In this document: positions 38,561-47,046 of the stretch, piece after piece
How the letters are laid out: every line of letters begins with the position of its first letter
Position numbering within the stretch: position 1 is the first letter of the stretch
Assembly (NCBI GenBank): GCA_030595125.1
Contig: JAUVDV010000033.1
Location: 1 to 52,508, forward strand
DNA length: 52,508 nt
Direction: 5' to 3'
Source: Deltaproteobacteria bacterium
GTDB taxonomy: Bacteria > Myxococcota_A > Polyangia > JAAYKL01
Notes under the pieces: model-generated
What the model was told of the DNA's origin: nothing
Database searches by the model: none
The model's input: the letters and a program-made list of their open reading frames with translations, nothing else
Program-made: the position numbers and the translations under genes

Positions 38561-40366
38561 ATGCTGGGCAAGAAAAAAGTAAAATTCATGTGCACCGCGT
38601 TTCGCGATGGGTTCCAGTCCGTTTATGGCGCCCGTGTTCTCACCGAGGACTTTATTCCTGCAGTGGAGGCTGCGCGTGAAGCCGGGATCACATGGTACGA
38701 AGCGGGCGGCGGCGCGCGCTTCCAATCGCTCTATTTCTACTGCAATCAGGACGCGTTCGAGATGATGGACAAATTCAGGGAGGCCGCAGGTCCCGATGCC
38801 GATCTCCAGACCCTGTCCAGGGGTGTAAACGTGGTGGGGCTCGATTCACAGTCGAGCGACATTATCGATCTCCACGCCAAGCTCTTCAAAAAGCACGGAA
38901 TATCATCCATTCGCAACTTCGATGCGCTCAACGATGTCAACAACCTCATCCACAGCGGAAAGTGCATCGTAGACGCGGGACTCAAGCACCAGGTATGCGT
39001 AACTCTCATGGAGTTGCCACCCGGCTGCGAGGGCGCCCACGATGCAGTGTTCTACGAGAAGACGTTACGGCGGATCCTCGACGCGGGCATCCCGTTCGAT
39101 TCGGTCTGTTTCAAGGACGCGTCGGGTACGGCGGTGCCGTCCAAGGTGCACGAAACTGTCAAGCGCGCGCGCAGGATGCTGCCGGCGGGGACGCTCATTC
39201 ACTTCCACACGCACGAGACCGCAGGCATAAGCGTTCAGGGCTACATGGCTGCGCTGGACGCCGGCGCCGATGCCATAGATCTTTCCCTGGCCCCCGCGTC
39301 TGGCGGGACGTGTCAGCCCGACGTGGCGACCATGTGGCACGCCTTCCGCGGCAGCAAGTACGATCTCGGCGTTGACATCGACAAGGTGATGGAGGCCGAG
39401 AAAGTGTTCAAGGAATGCATGGAAGATTATTTCATGCCCCCCGAGGCATTGAAGGTGGAGCCCATGATCCCGTGGAGTCCCATGCCGGGTGGAGCGCTCA
39501 CCGCCAACACGCAGATGCTTCGCGATAACGACATCATGGAGAAATTCCCGGAGATGATCGCGGCCATGAGTGATGTTGTCAAACGCGGGGGCTTCGGGAC
39601 TTCGGTGACGCCGGTTTCCCAGTTCTATTTCCAGCAGGCGTTCAACAACGTGATGTTCGGGCCGTGGGAAAAGATCGCCGATGGGTACGGCAAGATGGTG
39701 CTCGGCTACTTTGGCAAGACCCCGGTCTCGCCCGATCCCGAGATCGTCGAGATTGCCGAGGAACAACTGAGCATGGAGCCCACTATTCAGACACCCATCG
39801 AGATCAACGACGCAGATCCAAAGAAGGGAATTCCCGCGGCGAAGAAGCAGCTTGAGGACGCGGGTTTGCCGGTCACCGACGAAAATATTTTCATAGTCGC
39901 CACATGTCTTGACAAGGGGATCACTTACCTCAAGGGAGATGCCGTTCTCGGTATTCGCAAGGTAGATTCCAACGCGTCGCTCGGTCAGACATCAGGGGCG
40001 GACGGCTACACAGTGTCGGTGAACGGCACCAAATATACGGTTAATTTCGATGGAGACAGGGCGTCGGTCAACGGTAAAACCTACGAGTTCGAGGTGACCG
40101 CGGGCACCTCGAAGGACGGCCCGGACACGGCGGTAGCCAAATCGTCCGGTGTCAATACGCAGGTGCAGGCGGGCATGCCGGGCTCGGTCGTTCGGATTGA
40201 ACGCAAAGTGGGCGACATTGTCTCCAAGGGCGATGTGCTCCTGGTGCTCGAGGCCATGAAGATGGAGGTTGATGTCAAGGCGCTGGAGGGTGGAAAGGTC
40301 GAGGCGGTTCATGTGGAACAGGGTCAACGGGTGACCGCAGGCCAACTCCTTATGGATCTCGGCTGA
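38561..40366 (+). CDS. oadA: Biotin-dependent carboxyltransferase / decarboxylase alpha subunit (OadA / PycB type)
   Basis: A 601-residue protein. The N-terminal carboxyltransferase barrel has RDGFQS (usually RDAHQS), the metal-binding HFHTHETAG and CFKDASGT with the catalytic Lys region. A linker domain follows, and the C-terminal biotinyl domain has EAMKME with biotinylated Lys567. It moves CO2 from oxaloacetate (or a related acid) to biotin, which the beta subunit then decarboxylates. Operon oadG-oadA-oadB; the start of oadB is 8 bp after its stop. The Gly-Phe in RDGFQS in place of Ala-His is a noticeable variation. Confidence 0.9.
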   Translation: MLGKKKVKFMCTAFRDGFQSVYGARVLTEDFIPAVEAAREAGITWYEAGGGARFQSLYFYCNQDAFEMMDKFREAAGPDADLQTLSRGVNVVGLDSQSSDIIDLHAKLFKKHGISSIRNFDALNDVNNLIHSGKCIVDAGLKHQVCVTLMELPPGCEGAHDAVFYEKTLRRILDAGIPFDSVCFKDASGTAVPSKVHETVKRARRMLPAGTLIHFHTHETAGISVQGYMAALDAGADAIDLSLAPASGGTCQPDVATMWHAFRGSKYDLGVDIDKVMEAEKVFKECMEDYFMPPEALKVEPMIPWSPMPGGALTANTQMLRDNDIMEKFPEMIAAMSDVVKRGGFGTSVTPVSQFYFQQAFNNVMFGPWEKIADGYGKMVLGYFGKTPVSPDPEIVEIAEEQLSMEPTIQTPIEINDADPKKGIPAAKKQLEDAGLPVTDENIFIVATCLDKGITYLKGDAVLGIRKVDSNASLGQTSGADGYTVSVNGTKYTVNFDGDRASVNGKTYEFEVTAGTSKDGPDTAVAKSSGVNTQVQAGMPGSVVRIERKVGDIVSKGDVLLVLEAMKMEVDVKALEGGKVEAVHVEQGQRVTAGQLLMDLG

Positions 40367-40374
40367 AACAGCGG

Positions 40375-41742
40375 ATGGCGCAAAAAGAAACCAAATACAG
40401 GCCGATCGGCAGGGTCGACAGAATGTGGTGGATCACTTTCGGAATCATCCTCGCCGCGCTCTTCTCCCTGGGCATGGGTGGTTCTCCCCCGACCAAGCCA
40501 TTCGTGGAATCATCAGACGAAGATAGTGAAACCACTTTCGATAAGCTGAGTGAGAACACCGGTCTGAAGAACTTCATCGACGGCTTCGCGGCGCTCTTCG
40601 AGGATGCGGCTTTGGATGAGAAGGTGGAGAAGAGCGGCTCTTTTCTGCCGACCGGTGTGGGACAGATCGTCATGATCCTCATCGGGCTTCTGCTCATCTA
40701 CCTGGCTATCTCCAGGGAATTCGAGCCGCTGCTCCTTTTGCCCATCGGGTTCGGCGGTATACTGGCCAACATCCCGGTGGCAGACATTGCCGGCCCGGAT
40801 GGGTTCCTGGGTATCATCTACAACATGGGTATCTCCAACGGCGTGTTCCCGCTGCTCATCTTCATGGGTGTGGGCGCCATGACCGACTTTGGGCCCCTGC
40901 TGGCGAATCCCAAGACGGCCCTTCTTGGCGCCGCCGCACAGTTCGGGATCTTTGCGACCCTGCTCGGCGCGCTCATGCTCTCGGATCTCACCGGGGGAGC
41001 TGTTTCTTTCAGTCTCAAGGATGCGGCGGCAATTGGGATCATCGGCGGGGCGGACGGGCCCACGGCGATCTTTGTGGCGAGCAGGCTCGCTCCTGATTTA
41101 CTGGGCGCCATCGCGGTGGCGGCGTACTCCTACATGGCTCTGGTGCCCATCATCCAGCCGCCCATCATGAAGCTCTTGACCACGGAGAAGGAGCGCAAGA
41201 TCAAGATGGCGCAGCTTCGGAAGGTGGGCAAGCTCGAGAAGATAGTCTTCCCCCTGATTGTGCTCTTCCTGTGCATATTGTTGATCCCCGACGCGACACC
41301 GCTAATAGGCTGTCTCATGTTCGGCAACCTGGTCAAGGAGTCGGGTGTCGTTGATCGCCTGAGCAAGACCATCCAGAACGAACTCATCAACATCGTCACC
41401 ATCCTTCTGGGGCTGGCGGTGGGATCCAAGCTCATGGCGGACAAGTTTCTGTCGGCGGAGACCCTGGGCATCCTGGCTCTGGGCGCCATTGCGTTCTCCA
41501 TAGGGACCGCCACCGGTGTTCTACTCGCCAAGCTGATGAATCTGATCTCCAAAAAACCCATCAACCCGCTCATCGGCGCCGCCGGAGTCTCGGCCGTTCC
41601 CATGGCAGCGCGGGTGGTCAACAAGGTGGGTCTGGACGCCAACCCAAAGAACTTCCTGCTCATGCACGCCATGGGGCCGAACGTATCGGGAGTTATCGGT
41701 TCGGCCGTGGCTGCGGGTGTCCTCATTGCCCTCGTGGGGTAG
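40375..41742 (+). CDS. oadB: Sodium-translocating decarboxylase beta subunit OadB, second paralogue with N-terminal extension
   Basis: A 455-residue membrane protein. The core matches Oad[11 protein letters not shown] with the sodium-binding Asp, [13 protein letters not shown] and [16 protein letters not shown]. Compared with the copy at 28615 it has about 85 additional N-terminal residues: a TM segment ([18 protein letters not shown]) and an acidic, soluble loop. It completes the G-A-B set, which should pump sodium ions at the expense of oxaloacetate (or malonyl/glutaconyl-type) decarboxylation. Confidence 0.93.
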   Translation: MAQKETKYRPIGRVDRMWWITFGIILAALFSLGMGGSPPTKPFVESSDEDSETTFDKLSENTGLKNFIDGFAALFEDAALDEKVEKSGSFLPTGVGQIVMILIGLLLIYLAISREFEPLLLLPIGFGGILANIPVADIAGPDGFLGIIYNMGISNGVFPLLIFMGVGAMTDFGPLLANPKTALLGAAAQFGIFATLLGALMLSDLTGGAVSFSLKDAAAIGIIGGADGPTAIFVASRLAPDLLGAIAVAAYSYMALVPIIQPPIMKLLTTEKERKIKMAQLRKVGKLEKIVFPLIVLFLCILLIPDATPLIGCLMFGNLVKESGVVDRLSKTIQNELINIVTILLGLAVGSKLMADKFLSAETLGILALGAIAFSIGTATGVLLAKLMNLISKKPINPLIGAAGVSAVPMAARVVNKVGLDANPKNFLLMHAMGPNVSGVIGSAVAAGVLIALVG

Positions 41743-41754
41743 AAAGAGAGCAAG

Positions 41755-42558
41755 ATGGCCTTGCAGCGTATAATCCATTTGAGTGATCTTCATTTGCAAG
41801 GGCGCAAGAAGGAGCGCGATCGGGCGGTTCGAATCGTCGAGAGTATTGCAAAACACTACAAGAAAAGTGTCGTTATCATTACGGGTGACATCACCGACTC
41901 GGCCAAGCGCGAAGAGATGCTCGAGGCGCGAAAGGTAATCGACAAACTAGCTGCGACGAATCCGGTACTGGTTGTGCCGGGCAACCACGACTACGCCTGG
42001 AAGGGCAACGTTCTGCGCAAGGACGGATGGAAGAACTGGGTAAAGATCCTTGGCGAGCCGGTGGGCTGGAGCAAAAAGCAACCCGGCTGGATGGGAGTTG
42101 ATTGCGAGCCAAAAGGCATCGGTGGGCTCGGTGTATGGGAGAGCGGCAAGTGCGTCTACTTCGGTGTCGACTCTGGAGATCCGGAGGACAAGGTAATCTC
42201 GGCGAGGGGTTACATCAGCAAGAAACTGGCCGATGCCCTGCGGTCATCGCTGGAGAAATACAAGGGGAAGACGAGGATAGTTTTTCTGCATCACCACCCG
42301 TTCACACATGGTTTGTTCACCAGGTTGAACGGATCCGGTCGGTTGCTGAAGGCGCTCGACGGAAACTGCGAGCTGACCCTTTTTGGCCACGAACACGAAT
42401 ACGGAATCTGGTGGAACAAGGGCGGAGTGCCACTCATCGTCTCCTCGCACAAGTCCACCGACAGGGTCCTCGGCGGCCAGCTGATGATCACCGTCATCGA
42501 AATTAAAAACGCCGGCACCGCGAATCCGTCCTTCTGGCACAGACTCGAACTTCTGTAG
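41755..42558 (+). CDS. Calcineurin-like metallophosphoesterase
   Basis: A 267-residue protein with the five metallophosphoesterase motifs: LSDLHLQG, ITGDITD, VPGNHDYAW, LHHHPFTH and FGHEHEYG. It binds two metal ions and cleaves phosphoesters; the substrate (for example cyclic nucleotides or UDP-sugar lipids) cannot be told from sequence. It lies 12 bp after oadB. The last 43 bp of the gene and its 3' flank occur again at 43362-43404. Confidence 0.88.
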   Translation: MALQRIIHLSDLHLQGRKKERDRAVRIVESIAKHYKKSVVIITGDITDSAKREEMLEARKVIDKLAATNPVLVVPGNHDYAWKGNVLRKDGWKNWVKILGEPVGWSKKQPGWMGVDCEPKGIGGLGVWESGKCVYFGVDSGDPEDKVISARGYISKKLADALRSSLEKYKGKTRIVFLHHHPFTHGLFTRLNGSGRLLKALDGNCELTLFGHEHEYGIWWNKGGVPLIVSSHKSTDRVLGGQLMITVIEIKNAGTANPSFWHRLELL

Positions 42559-42560
42559 GG
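42518..42560 (+). repeat. 43-bp perfect direct repeat, copy 1 (3' end of the phosphoesterase gene)
   Basis: These 43 bp, ending two bases after the stop codon, are identical to 43362-43404. The distance between copies is 844 bp. Such a copy of a gene's 3' end is what site-specific integration into that gene would leave. Confidence 0.9.
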
Positions 42561-42722
42561 TTAATGTTCTTTTTTTCTCGTTAAAAACAACTTCAAATTT
42601 ATTGTCGCGCGGACCCCTTGAAGAGTGAGGGGATTTCCTCTGACCTGCACGACAAGTGGGCTACAGCGTTTGTGCACCTTGAATAACGCGGAAAAGAGGT
42701 TACATTTATAGTAGGAGGTTTG

Positions 42723-43166
42723 ATGGTTTCACATGGAACCAAAATTGTAGTTGCTCTTGCCGTGATAAATCTGGGTTTGTTGGGTCTTTTCTTTGGATAC
42801 GTTTCTTTGGATAGTCCTTTGTGGGATGACAACATCAACTCTGAACAACTGGGCGAACCCGAAGAAAAAGTTGTTCAACAGCGGGATACCTATGATTGCT
42901 TGAAACAGAGGCGGCACTCGTTACATACGGAATTATTGAAAATGAGGAGCGCAGCTCTTTGCAACTCCATGTGTAATAACAAGGTAAATGAGTACAAACA
43001 AATGCTGGAAGACGTTCAACTCTGGTGCAATCCATCTTGTCAGAATGAACTCAGCGAGTGCAAACGACTGGCAGATGATCTCCGGTCGAAACAATACAGT
43101 GATCCGGGTACAGGCAGCACAATGATGGTTCTCGCGCGGCCTCGTCACCTTTCGTATTATCCGTAG
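42723..43166 (+). CDS. Small membrane-anchored Cys-containing protein of unknown function
   Basis: A 147-residue product. The ATG at 42723 follows TAGGAGG. One N-terminal TM segment (VVALAVINLGLLGLFFGYVS) precedes a charged helical region with Cys pairs (CNSMCNNK, CNPSCQNELSEC) that may form disulfides or a coiled coil. No known family. Codon use is poorer in GC than in the neighbours. It lies between the two copies of a 43-bp repeat, so it may be the cargo of a tiny insertion. The 160-bp stretch before it is AT-rich with no gene. Confidence 0.65.
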   Translation: MVSHGTKIVVALAVINLGLLGLFFGYVSLDSPLWDDNINSEQLGEPEEKVVQQRDTYDCLKQRRHSLHTELLKMRSAALCNSMCNNKVNEYKQMLEDVQLWCNPSCQNELSECKRLADDLRSKQYSDPGTGSTMMVLARPRHLSYYP

Positions 43167-43171
43167 GCTAA

Positions 43172-43347
43172 CCTGCATAATTCGCCAGCCTGCCGGTAAA
43201 ATCGCGTATCCCGCGCCGTCTTTGGCCGTGCTCGACTCTCAGTCGTCGATGCATCGACGGATGCGCCTGCCTCCTTCGATCCTCCGCTCGCCCAAATCCG
43301 GACACGGTCTTCACAATTTTACTTCGGTATTTGGCGCATTAAGCAGG
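43172..43347. mobile_element. 176-bp palindromic element with imperfect terminal inverted repeats
   Basis: The left arm (43172-43202) begins CCTGCATAATTCGCCAG and the right arm (43316-43347) is an imperfect reverse complement ending GCGCATTAAGCAGG; the innermost GTAAAAT/ATTTTAC is exact. A perfect 16-bp palindrome (CGTCGATGCATCGACG) lies in the middle at 43244-43259. The left-arm core (43174-43192) also occurs at 28392 and, inverted, at 17555. No open frame. Probably a non-autonomous element or intergenic repeat family. Confidence 0.7.
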
Positions 43348-43361
43348 CTAAGGCAACTCTG

Positions 43362-43404
43362 CCGCGAATCCGTCCTTCTGGCACAGACTCGAACTTCTGT
43401 AGGG
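43362..43404 (+). repeat. 43-bp perfect direct repeat, copy 2
   Basis: Second copy of the 3' end of the phosphoesterase gene (42518-42560), 14 bp after the palindromic element and 14 bp before the end of the minus-strand lipoprotein gene. Confidence 0.9.
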
Positions 43405-43417
43405 ATTATTATCTTAT

Positions 43418-44140
43418 CTATGGACAGTTTGTCGGAACCGGCGTGCAAGAGTCGTCGAGGTTGTTGTTGACCCAGATATAGGCGGGTCCGGCAGTGATCT
43501 GATCCAGCAGGTCACACGCCTCGCAGTCGGGCAGGGCGGAGTTATCGTAGATATACAAGTACCCCTCCACCGAGGTGAGGACGCCAAGGCCGTCTACGTT
43601 GGTCAGGGCGTCGTTCCAGGAGAGTAGCAAGTACTCGCCCACCGAGGTGATGCTGCTCAGACCGTCCAGGTTGGTCAGGGCGTCGTTCCAGGAGATTGAC
43701 AAGTTCCCGCCCACCGAGGTGAGAGTGCTCAACCCGTCCAGGTTCGTCAGGGCGTCGTTAACCATAATGTGCAGGTAACCGACCACCGAGGTGAGGCAAA
43801 TCAGCTCGCTCAGGTCGGTGCACGAAGGGCAGTTGATAGTAAGGCTTCCCGATATGGATGTGTATCCCGCGAGGGTTGCGACGTCCGTTTGTGTGCCGAT
43901 CTCGAAATCGCCGCTGTACTCTCCCAGGTTGCACTCGACCGGGCCGGTATTCGTATCCGTGTCGGTATCCGTATCGCTATCGGTGTCGCTATCGGTGTCG
44001 CCATCCGCATCCGTATCGATGTCCGAGTCGGTGTCCGAGTCGGTGTCCGTGTCCGGGCCGGCATCTACACCCAGGCTGCCTACTTGATGACAACCAAACG
44101 CCAACACGCCCGCCAACCCGACAACGATGAGGTACCTCAT
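43418..44140 (-). CDS. Lipoprotein with Asp-Thr/Ser linker and receptor-L-like leucine repeats
   Basis: A 240-residue protein; the ATG at 44140 follows AAAGGACGGGG (an upstream GTG-type start at 44161 is less likely). Signal peptide with lipobox LAFGC, then about 40 residues of DTDSDTDSD repeats. A leucine-repeat domain follows: units of ~23 residues such as ALTNLDGLSTLTSVGGNL, ALTNLDGLSSITSVGEYL and ALTNVDGLGVLTSVEGYL. It ends in SALPDCEACDLL, matching the end of the protein at 1-678. Outer-surface recognition protein; ligand unknown. Confidence 0.85.
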   Translation of the reverse strand: MRYLIVVGLAGVLAFGCHQVGSLGVDAGPDTDTDSDTDSDIDTDADGDTDSDTDSDTDTDTDTNTGPVECNLGEYSGDFEIGTQTDVATLAGYTSISGSLTINCPSCTDLSELICLTSVVGYLHIMVNDALTNLDGLSTLTSVGGNLSISWNDALTNLDGLSSITSVGEYLLLSWNDALTNVDGLGVLTSVEGYLYIYDNSALPDCEACDLLDQITAGPAYIWVNNNLDDSCTPVPTNCP

Positions 44141-44223
44141 CCCCGTCCTTTCATCTCGCACGTGGGAGCATTCTATCGACTTTCGGAAGAGGGTACTACC
44201 GAGCTTGCTTCATTTTCTGAACT

Positions 44224-45519
44224 TCAGATAACGGTGATTTCGAACCAGTCGTAGTAGTTGATCGGCACATCGGTGATGGTGTGGTTCTGTTGCACGTCGT
44301 CGAGGAGAGGTGTCGCGGTCGCCGCGTCGTCGTCGGGTTCGTAGGCGTCCGGGTCGTCGTGGTCCTTGCCTCCGGCTTGTAAAGTGTAGGTCCCCGACAC
44401 TCCAGTGTAGTAGATGATGGAATAAGGGCCGTAGCCGTTGGTCATGTAGGATCCCACCTTCACGTACCACGTGCCCGCCGGGAGCTGGCCGGCCCAGTAA
44501 ACGTAATCGTCCGGCTTGGCGGTCTGGGCGCCCCAGAAGAACGGCACATTGGTGATGCCGTCATTGAAGTACACGGTGACGTTCGTTCTGACGGTGTCTG
44601 CATTTGCGGTGGGGTACGTCTCGATGGTCACATCCGTGCCAGTGAAGGCTACTACCTCGATCTGGCTCGTGTGTGCATAGATGTTGTTTGTCGTGTCCAG
44701 TTCGGGTTCCGCCCATGGGCTGACCTCCACGAACACATAGTAGGTTCCCGGAACGTTGGATGAGAACGGCATGATGTCGAAATTCTGCGTGCCGGAGCTG
44801 CTTGCGCTAATCGCCAGGAGTCCGGGAACGGAGATCATCCCAGCGCCCATCAGGAAGAAATCGTCCCCGGGGGTATCGGGGGCGTTGTCGGTGGAGAATA
44901 TCAGAGTGCACCACAGAGGATCGACCGTGCCGTCGAGGGTGCCGATGTTCTGTACGGTTGGCGTGGCGTCAATGGTGTATCCCATCATCACCGTGGTGGG
45001 GATCGTGAGACCCGTGACTATGTAGTCCGGCAACAATGGATCGGTGTCAGTTTCCGTGTCTGTTTCGGTATCGGTGTCAGTGTCGGTACCTGTGTCCGTG
45101 CCGGTGTCAGTGCCCGTATCAGTGCCGGTATCGGTACCCGTATCAGTGCCGGTGTCGGTACCTGTGTCCGTGCCGGTGTCCGTTCCGGTGTCGGTACCCG
45201 TGTCGGTGTCTGTGTCGGTGCTTCCATCCATGCCCGCGTCAGCATCAGTGTCCGTGTCGGTATCCGTGTCGGTATCCGTGTCGGCATCGGTATCGGTATC
45301 CGTGTCGGTATCCGTGTCGGTGTCCGTGTCGGTGTCCGTGTCGGTATCCGTGTCGGTGTCGGCATCGGTGTCGGCATCGGTATCAATATCAGTATCGGTG
45401 TCAGTATCGGTGTCCGTGGATGCATCGAAACTTCCGCTAATAGAATCTCCCTTGCACCCGTGACCGGCAACCGCCGTGAGTAGCACCAGACTCAACAAAA
45501 GATATTTAGTATTGATCAT
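44224..45519 (-). CDS. Lipoprotein with a very long Asp/Thr/Gly linker, CARDB-like and pre-peptidase-like domains
   Basis: A 431-residue protein from the ATG at 45519 (GGTGGG upstream); the open frame upstream is a shadow of mltG. Lipobox AVAGHGC. Residues ~37-160 are an almost unbroken Asp-Thr repeat, changing to a Thr-Asp-Thr-Gly repeat in the second half. A CARDB-like beta domain follows (PDYIVTGLTIPTTVMMGY, VDPLWCTLIFS, TYYVFVEVSPWAEPELDTT). The C-terminal part ends in a pre-peptidase (PPC)-like motif DAYEPDDDAATATPL and YYDWFEITV. Surface protein on a long flexible, highly acidic stalk. Confidence 0.82.
   Translation of the reverse strand: MINTKYLLLSLVLLTAVAGHGCKGDSISGSFDASTDTDTDTDTDIDTDADTDADTDTDTDTDTDTDTDTDTDTDTDTDADTDTDTDTDTDTDADAGMDGSTDTDTDTGTDTGTDTGTDTGTDTGTDTGTDTGTDTGTDTGTDTGTDTDTDTETDTETDTDPLLPDYIVTGLTIPTTVMMGYTIDATPTVQNIGTLDGTVDPLWCTLIFSTDNAPDTPGDDFFLMGAGMISVPGLLAISASSSGTQNFDIMPFSSNVPGTYYVFVEVSPWAEPELDTTNNIYAHTSQIEVVAFTGTDVTIETYPTANADTVRTNVTVYFNDGITNVPFFWGAQTAKPDDYVYWAGQLPAGTWYVKVGSYMTNGYGPYSIIYYTGVSGTYTLQAGGKDHDDPDAYEPDDDAATATPLLDDVQQNHTITDVPINYYDWFEITVI
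45045..45417 (-). repeat. Imperfect hexanucleotide tract coding for the Asp-Thr/Gly-Thr linker
   Basis: About 370 bp of degenerate GTN-TCN hexamer repeats on the plus strand (GAN-ACN on the coding strand). The third positions vary (gac/gat, acc/aca/acg/act), so the protein repeat is kept although the DNA repeat has decayed. Similar shorter tracts are at 43945-44064 and 50461-50640. Confidence 0.8.
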
Positions 45520-45575
45520 CTTGACCCACCTCCATTTGTTGAGATGATCATACCATCTCTGAAAATTGTTTGTTG

Positions 45576-46643
45576 CTATAGACCTTTTCGGTAGAGCTTG
45601 ACGGCCTCTTTGTGCTCCAAAAGGGTTTTCGAGAAACGGTGACGTTCGTCCTTCCCTGCGACGAAATAGAGATATGGAACGCCCGCAGGCTGAAGGGCGG
45701 CTTTCAGCGCAGCGATCCCCGGAGCGCATATGGGCCCCGGGGGCAGTCCGGCGTGGCGGTAGGTGTTGTACTGGTTCTTGGAATCTTCGAGATGCTTCCT
45801 TGTGAGCTTGCCGATGAACCCTGAGCACGATGGCGCGCGCGGCACTACCCCGGGTTCACAGCCGTAGGCCACCGTCGGATCCGCCTGAAGTAAGCGTGAG
45901 GGGAAGTTGGGATCGGTCAGTCGATTGCGATACACGCCGGCGATGATCGGCATTTCATCAGTTATCTTCGCCTCCGCCTGAACTATGGAAGCCGAGGTGA
46001 CCACCTCGAGGAGATCCGTTTCTGCTGGAGCACCCAGGGATTTGAAGCGCGTAGAAAAGTTCTCGTACATCGCGTTAACGATATCCTCGGCCGGTGTTCC
46101 TCGCTCGAAGAAGTAGGTGTCCGGAAAGAGAAAGCCCTCTGCTGACGGTCCGGGGATTCGAAGACGAGTGAGGGTTTTTCCCTTGCCCGCCGCCATGAAA
46201 AAATTCTCCTGAGCTACGATGCCGGCGTCTTCTAGGGTCTTGCCGATCTGGCCGAGTGTGAAGCCTTCGGGGATCGTCACCCGCACGCCCCGGTTCTCCG
46301 GACGTCCCGAGATGACGGAGAGAATCTTCGCGGGAGTCATGTTGTCATCAAGGGCGAACAGGCCGGCCTTCACGCCCGGCAGTCGATCCGTAACCCGTAG
46401 CCAGAGCCTGAACCTGCCGGGGCTCGAGATGATCCCCTTTTCGTCCAGGATGCGGGAGAGTTTGTCGGGACCCACGCCCGGAGGGATATCAACCTTCATT
46501 GTCTGCCCGATGCCCGGGCCGGGTGCGTCGGGGTACCGATAGAAGATATCGTACGCGGTTCCGAGAACGCCCACGACAATCAGAACAGCCCATGCGACAG
46601 GCCGGATCTTCCAGCGACTGGCGGGCCTGCTCTCAGCGGGCAT
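45576..46643 (-). CDS. mltG: Endolytic murein transglycosylase MltG
   Basis: A 355-residue inner-membrane protein with one TM segment (about 14-31) and a periplasmic YceG domain: IPEGFTLGQIGKTLEDAG, EGFLFPDTYFF, ASIVQAEAKITDEMP with the catalytic Glu in QAE (usually EKE), GVYRNRL, LQADPTVAYG, YNTYRHAGLPPGPICAPG and YLYFVAGKD. It cuts nascent peptidoglycan and limits strand length. The start overlaps the end of ruvX by 11 bp; the order tsaD-ruvX-mltG is one operon. Confidence 0.94.
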   Translation of the reverse strand: MPAESRPASRWKIRPVAWAVLIVVGVLGTAYDIFYRYPDAPGPGIGQTMKVDIPPGVGPDKLSRILDEKGIISSPGRFRLWLRVTDRLPGVKAGLFALDDNMTPAKILSVISGRPENRGVRVTIPEGFTLGQIGKTLEDAGIVAQENFFMAAGKGKTLTRLRIPGPSAEGFLFPDTYFFERGTPAEDIVNAMYENFSTRFKSLGAPAETDLLEVVTSASIVQAEAKITDEMPIIAGVYRNRLTDPNFPSRLLQADPTVAYGCEPGVVPRAPSCSGFIGKLTRKHLEDSKNQYNTYRHAGLPPGPICAPGIAALKAALQPAGVPYLYFVAGKDERHRFSKTLLEHKEAVKLYRKGL

Positions 46644-47046
46644 CCAAATATCCTTGCAGGATGAGCGCTGCGGCCATCTTGTCGATCACGGCCTTCCTGT
46701 TTTCCCTCTTCACGTTGGCGGATTTCAGCAGCTTCTCGGCCTGAACCGTGGTGAATCGTTCGTCCCAGAACACCACCTCTATCTCCAGGCTCTGCTCCAG
46801 TTTTTCACCGAGGGCCCGCGCCCTTCGAGCGCTCGAGCCCCTGTCCTGGCCGCTCATGGAGAGCGGGAGCCCCACCACAACGGTCCCCACCCGGTGCTTT
46901 TTACACAGGTCGCCGATCATCCCGACCGTATCACCTTGATCTACGTGCAGAACGGTGAGCGGCTGGGCGGTTATCCCGAGTTCGTCCTCCAGGGCGACAC
47001 CGATCCTTTTGGATCCCACATCCAGCCCCAGGGTTCGCGTTTTCAA
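46633..47046 (-). CDS. ruvX: Putative Holliday junction resolvase RuvX (YqgF)
   Basis: A 137-residue protein with the RNase H-like fold: LGLDVGSKRIGVA (first catalytic Asp), VVVGLPLSMSGQDRGSS, FWDERFTTVQA and KAVIDKMAAALILQGYL (last catalytic Asp). It acts in pre-16S rRNA 5' processing and possibly resolves junctions. The start is a TTG at 47046 that overlaps the tsaD stop (TTGA); the longer open frame upstream is a tsaD shadow. Length is typical (E. coli 138). Confidence 0.93.
   Translation of the reverse strand: MKTRTLGLDVGSKRIGVALEDELGITAQPLTVLHVDQGDTVGMIGDLCKKHRVGTVVVGLPLSMSGQDRGSSARRARALGEKLEQSLEIEVVFWDERFTTVQAEKLLKSANVKRENRKAVIDKMAAALILQGYLDAR

Noticed and set aside
45045-45417. CRISPR-like or coding tandem repeat
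   Set aside because: The units are about 6 bp, have no spacers, and encode the Asp-Thr linker of the lipoprotein in the correct frame.
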